This document shows, piece after piece, positions 20,476 to 23,134 of a stretch of 23,134 bases of DNA. The notes below the pieces were generated by a model that worked only from the letters and a program-made list of their open reading frames with translations, made no database searches and had not been told where the DNA came from. How positions within the stretch are numbered: position 1 is the stretch's first letter; every line of letters begins with the position of its first letter. Both the position numbers and the translations under genes were made by a program. The DNA comes from a virus, in IMG/VR virus record IMGVR_UViG_3300027784_000052, positions 1 to 23,134 of that record; one strand, 5' to 3'.

Positions 20476-20574
20476 ATGCTAACTAAAATAGTAACCTTGA
20501 GAGAATTGGCCGCAACCGAGGACGGAGAAGGCGACGCCGAATTCACTTACGAAGTAAAAGCATTTCTAAAATAA
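20476..20574 (+). CDS. Very small peptide (32 aa)
   Basis: ATG 20476 to TAA 20574 encodes MLTKIVTLRELAATEDGEGD followed by AEFTYEVKAFLK. It ends 2 bases before the next start, which has the ACCATG context of the operon. The G+C content and codon use match its neighbours. Support is limited by its length. Confidence 0.4.
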   Translation: MLTKIVTLRELAATEDGEGDAEFTYEVKAFLK

Positions 20575-20576
20575 CC

Positions 20577-20888
20577 ATGAACTATACAGCAGAAATTAAA
20601 AAGGTGGACAAGGAGAGGCATCAGGCCTCTAACACAAACTTCCTCAAGGTAGAATTCGCAATCCTTAATGAAGAAGAGGAAGAAGTGAAGACCAAGAAGA
20701 TTGGACTATCCCCGAACACTTCCAAGGAGGATATTCAGGAGGAGGTTCAAAAGCACGTTAACGCTCATGCGAACGAGGAGAAAAGAGCGGAGAAGCAAGA
20801 GAAGATTGACAAAGAGGACGAGAACGTTAAGGAGTTGAAAGTGCTTGAGGGAACAAAGGTCAATGCAAAACAAACTAAGAAAAAATAA
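20577..20888 (+). CDS. Hypothetical protein of head-tail region (103 aa)
   Basis: A short beta-rich N terminus (MNYTAEIKKVDKERHQASNT, NFLKVEFAILNEEEEE) is followed by a long, highly charged helix with EEKRAEKQEKIDKEDENVKE and a Lys-rich end. It is probably a small structural or assembly protein. No family is recognised beyond its position among connector/tail genes. Start context is TAACCATG. Confidence 0.55.
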   Translation: MNYTAEIKKVDKERHQASNTNFLKVEFAILNEEEEEVKTKKIGLSPNTSKEDIQEEVQKHVNAHANEEKRAEKQEKIDKEDENVKELKVLEGTKVNAKQTKKK

Positions 20889-20890
20889 CC

Positions 20891-21469
20891 ATGCTAAAAC
20901 TAAGAAAAAGCGGTAAGCAAAACCTACGTGAAAACGTAAGATACGAACTCCGGGACAGGGAAGGGAACGCAAAACCCATTTTTCAGGACAACGGCTTATT
21001 CACATTTCTGATGAAGAAAGGAATTGTTGGACCGAACTTCAAAAAGATACCATTCCTCCTCGGAAGCTGGCAGACCGAAAGGATCGTCTCAAACCTGATT
21101 ACCAATGACGGACTCGCCGGAGTAGCAAGTAGGATAAACGGAGCCGGAGCAGAAGACGCCTTCACCTACATTGCAATTGGTACCGGAACGACAGCAGCAG
21201 ACGTAGGAGACAGCACTCTTGTAACAGAAACCGACAGAGAAGACGCAACGGCTTCAAGAACCACCACGACAGAAACAGACGACACCGCCCGGCTTGTTCA
21301 TACGTTTACTTTCTCTGAATCAGCAGACATAACAGAGTCCGGAGTATTGAACGCCGCAACCGACGGAACCTTACTTGCAAGACAAGTATTCTCGGCGATC
21401 GGAGTGCAAGATGGCGACAGCTTACAGGTAACTTGGGACTTCCAAGTAGAAGACGGCGGAGAAGCGTAA
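20891..21469 (+). CDS. Tail or virion surface protein (192 aa)
   Basis: After a basic N terminus and an amphipathic segment (FQDNGLFTFLMKKGIVGP), the protein is beta-rich and Thr/Asp/Ala-rich. It carries FTYIAIGTGTTAADVGDSTL, DDTARLVHTFTFSESADITE, SGVLNA and LARQVFSAIGVQDGDSLQVT. This IAIGTGTTA ... ESGVLNA ... GDSLQVTWD pattern is typical of a phage structural protein family found near tail-fibre genes. A terminator follows its stop. Confidence 0.65.
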   Translation: MLKLRKSGKQNLRENVRYELRDREGNAKPIFQDNGLFTFLMKKGIVGPNFKKIPFLLGSWQTERIVSNLITNDGLAGVASRINGAGAEDAFTYIAIGTGTTAADVGDSTLVTETDREDATASRTTTTETDDTARLVHTFTFSESADITESGVLNAATDGTLLARQVFSAIGVQDGDSLQVTWDFQVEDGGEA

Positions 21470-21492
21470 AACTAACCGCTAACAGATTAGAC

Positions 21493-21530
21493 AGAGGGCT
21501 TGCCGAGTTTTTGGTGCGCCCTCTTCTTTG
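21493..21530 (+). terminator. Intrinsic terminator after structural operon
   Basis: AGAGGGC (21493-21499) pairs with GCCCTCT (21518-21524), with an inner GCC/GGT pairing near the loop. It is followed by the T-rich TCTTTG. It lies between the tail-protein stop and the ATG at 21536. Confidence 0.75.
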
Positions 21531-21535
21531 TTAAA

Positions 21536-21904
21536 ATGATAGGAAAAATAAAGGCGTTCGCCATTTATTACAGCAACCGAGTAGAGTACGGCTACACCTA
21601 TGAGGACTGGAAAAACCTGCCGGATCACGATGTCCAGCTGGCTTTGTTTTTCTTTATGCACGGGAAAAGAACTCATATTTCAGGGTCAGATTATTATGGA
21701 CTAACCGAAAAAGGAAAAAGAACATTTTCAAATGATACTCGGGAGATAGAAGGACATATGAAATACGGAAAATGGACTACGGACGAAAACATAAAAAGAA
21801 TATCAGATGAGGCAACAGAAAACACAGGGAAGGATTTAGACCAAAAATGGCTATTGCCGGAAGACAGGAACAAAGTAAGAATTGAAAGAGAAGAAGCTAT
21901 ATGA
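21536..21904 (+). CDS. Hypothetical protein (122 aa)
   Basis: I chose ATG 21536 because the in-frame start at 21500 is a TTG inside the terminator stem-loop. The product starts MIGKIKAFAIYYSNRVEYGY. It has an aromatic-rich N-terminal half (DWKNLPDHDVQLALFFFMHG, SGSDYYGLTEKGKR) followed by a charged helical part. It is a soluble protein with no membrane segment. I recall similar small proteins before tail genes in phages but no function. It overlaps the next gene by 4 bases (ATGA). Confidence 0.6.
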   Translation: MIGKIKAFAIYYSNRVEYGYTYEDWKNLPDHDVQLALFFFMHGKRTHISGSDYYGLTEKGKRTFSNDTREIEGHMKYGKWTTDENIKRISDEATENTGKDLDQKWLLPEDRNKVRIEREEAI

Positions 21905-23134
21905 GAACATACTATTTCAAAATTGACGATGCTCCAATACAAATAACAGGTTGGGAGGTAACAAAGGTAATGTCAACGGGAACAGAAGACCCCGATACTT
22001 TTGACGTAACAACAAGCCCAGGAGATACAATAAGTTTAGGAGCAATAACAGGAACGCTTACTCCGAACAATGATGAATGGGGAACGCAGGGATTTTCAGT
22101 AAGAATAGAGCTATCAACAGCAGGAGATGATAAGGAAATGAGAGTAAGAGCTCACAGGGTAAGCGATGACGGAACAATACAGGAAAGCAGCGATTGGAGC
22201 AATATGGAAGAATTTGGAGAAGAACCTCCGACTCTTAATTTTACAATACCCGAAAAGGCGTGGACTAACGGAGAATGTAGTGACAGATTGGCGATAGAAA
22301 TAGAGTTAACAGACACAAGGGGACACGGACCATCCCATACAGCAAGATTTCAAGTAGGGGACGCTTCTTATTGCCAGTCAGAAATAGACCATCACGGAGG
22401 AACTTGCACAGCTCCCGAATATGTTCAAGTAACAGAAAGAGCCCAATTCAAAGAAGACCGAACTACCCTTGCAGAAGGAGAACAGATAAAAGAAAAGAAT
22501 GTATTTCTTGACGCAAGAATAAATAGTTTAGTAGGAGGAGATTTTGTAAAACATAAGGTAGAAGTGAAGAAAAGCGGAGACGCTTGGACAGGAGAAGCAA
22601 CAAAGATAGGAGACGATGTAATAAGAGACGCCCCAGACCCTCGGAATGTTTCTTCAATGCCGATGGTTTACGATTCAAAGCGAAAGAGGTTTGTTTATTT
22701 CGGAGGACAAGACCAAGACGGAAACCTAAGGAATGATACTTGGGAGATAAATTTCAAACCGAAGATAGACCCGAAACCTCAATTCAGAGAATTATACCCT
22801 GGAACAAGTAATGGAATACCAAACGGAAGATATGTCCACGGAGGGATTTACGACAGCGAAAACGACAGAATGATAGTGATAGGAGGGTGGAGCGGAAGTG
22901 CAGAAAATGATGTGTGGGCATTGCAATTTACCGAAGAAGACAGACAAGGAACGTGGGAGTACATACACGACTTGCCATTTTCGGACGGGCTATACAACCT
23001 CAAAGAAGTAATGGCTTATGACGCAACAGAAAATACCCTTTATTTAGTGGGAGGAAATGACGAAGGAACGGGGAGGGATTGGGTGTATAAAATGGATTTA
23101 ACAAAAGGAGAAGAAAGCTGGACACAACTAAAAG
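21901..23134 (+). CDS. Kelch-type beta-propeller protein, 3' end outside window
   Basis: The frame is open from ATG 21901 to the window edge (411 residues visible). The N-terminal 240 residues are beta-rich and Thr/Asp/Gly-rich (DTFDVTTSPGDTISLGAITG, FSVRIELSTAGDDKEMRVRA), like a virion-attachment region. From about residue 250 there are kelch-like repeats: MVYDSKRKRFVYFGG with NDTWEI (near 255), GGIYDSENDRMIVIGGW with NDVWALQF (near 309), and VMAYDATENTLYLVGG with WVYKMDL (near 370). More blades are expected beyond the edge. At the end of the structural operon, a tail-associated receptor-binding or adhesin role is likely. Confidence 0.75.
   Translation, partial: MRTYYFKIDDAPIQITGWEVTKVMSTGTEDPDTFDVTTSPGDTISLGAITGTLTPNNDEWGTQGFSVRIELSTAGDDKEMRVRAHRVSDDGTIQESSDWSNMEEFGEEPPTLNFTIPEKAWTNGECSDRLAIEIELTDTRGHGPSHTARFQVGDASYCQSEIDHHGGTCTAPEYVQVTERAQFKEDRTTLAEGEQIKEKNVFLDARINSLVGGDFVKHKVEVKKSGDAWTGEATKIGDDVIRDAPDPRNVSSMPMVYDSKRKRFVYFGGQDQDGNLRNDTWEINFKPKIDPKPQFRELYPGTSNGIPNGRYVHGGIYDSENDRMIVIGGWSGSAENDVWALQFTEEDRQGTWEYIHDLPFSDGLYNLKEVMAYDATENTLYLVGGNDEGTGRDWVYKMDLTKGEESWTQLK

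Noticed and set aside
1-23134. Recoded TGA (as in Gracilibacteria or SR1 hosts)
   Set aside because: TGA ends several genes exactly at ATGA overlaps with the next gene (for example 4820-4823, 9923-9925 and 21902-21904), so it works as a stop.
1-23134. Bacteroidota-type host, suggested by A-rich leaders without Shine-Dalgarno sequences
   Set aside because: The visible promoters have TTGAC/TATAAT-type boxes rather than the TTTG/TAnnTTTG boxes of that phylum, and the AGA/AGG/ATA-rich codon use also argues against it. Not fully excluded.

Overview
The window looks like about 23 kb of a tailed double-stranded DNA phage (or prophage). Every supported gene lies on the + strand and genes are tightly packed, often overlapping by 4 to 20 bases. 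The gene order is: small early proteins, recombination and replication, DNA metabolism and modification, terminase, portal, protease/scaffold, capsid, connector/tail, and a probable receptor-binding protein that runs off the right edge. The host is bacterial. The three promoters I can see have sigma70-type -35/-10 boxes, and the genetic code is standard, with TGA used as a real stop at several gene overlaps. Most genes have no Shine-Dalgarno sequence and instead have an A-rich leader of the AAACAAAATAAAACTATG kind. AGA, AGG and ATA codons dominate. Several small proteins (the HTH protein at 2590 and the HNH-like proteins) resemble families I associate with Patescibacteria (CPR) genomes. I therefore suspect a phage of a Patescibacteria-like host, but this is inference.

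Layout. 1-2534: small hypothetical proteins, then a membrane-anchored coiled-coil protein followed one frame back by a lytic-transglycosylase-like domain. A -1 shift at a T5 run would join the two. 2538-6468: a promoter, an HTH regulator, a zinc-ribbon protein that may be a single-strand annealing protein, a RecB/Cas4-type nuclease, unknowns and an HNH nuclease. 6472-7749: a strong promoter, a small HTH protein and a replication initiator whose central linker contains four GTCC-N7-GGAC iterons followed by A/T-rich repeats. This is the architecture of a lambda-type origin inside the initiator gene. 7772-10044: unknowns, SSB, RusA-type resolvase and zinc ribbons. 10026-12021: a ParB-domain/DNA-methyltransferase fusion and an unrecognised conserved-looking partner.

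12018-17032: small and large terminase subunits sharing a long out-of-frame overlap, a Mu gp29-like portal fused to a MuF domain, and a small HNH-like gene that alone has a textbook Shine-Dalgarno sequence and a TTG start. 17048-17146: terminator plus promoter. 17156-21469: Mu gpI-like protease with an internal scaffold start, decoration protein, major capsid protein, a strong hairpin, and head/connector/tail proteins. 21493-21530: terminator. 21536-23134: a small unknown protein and a kelch-type beta-propeller protein, cut by the window edge.

Together the genes provide recombination-assisted replication from an internal origin, self-methylation, headful-type packaging machinery and a head that mixes Mu-like maturation genes with a non-Mu capsid protein. 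No tRNA, rRNA, CRISPR array, integrase or insertion sequence was seen. No gene-free stretch exceeds 300 bases.
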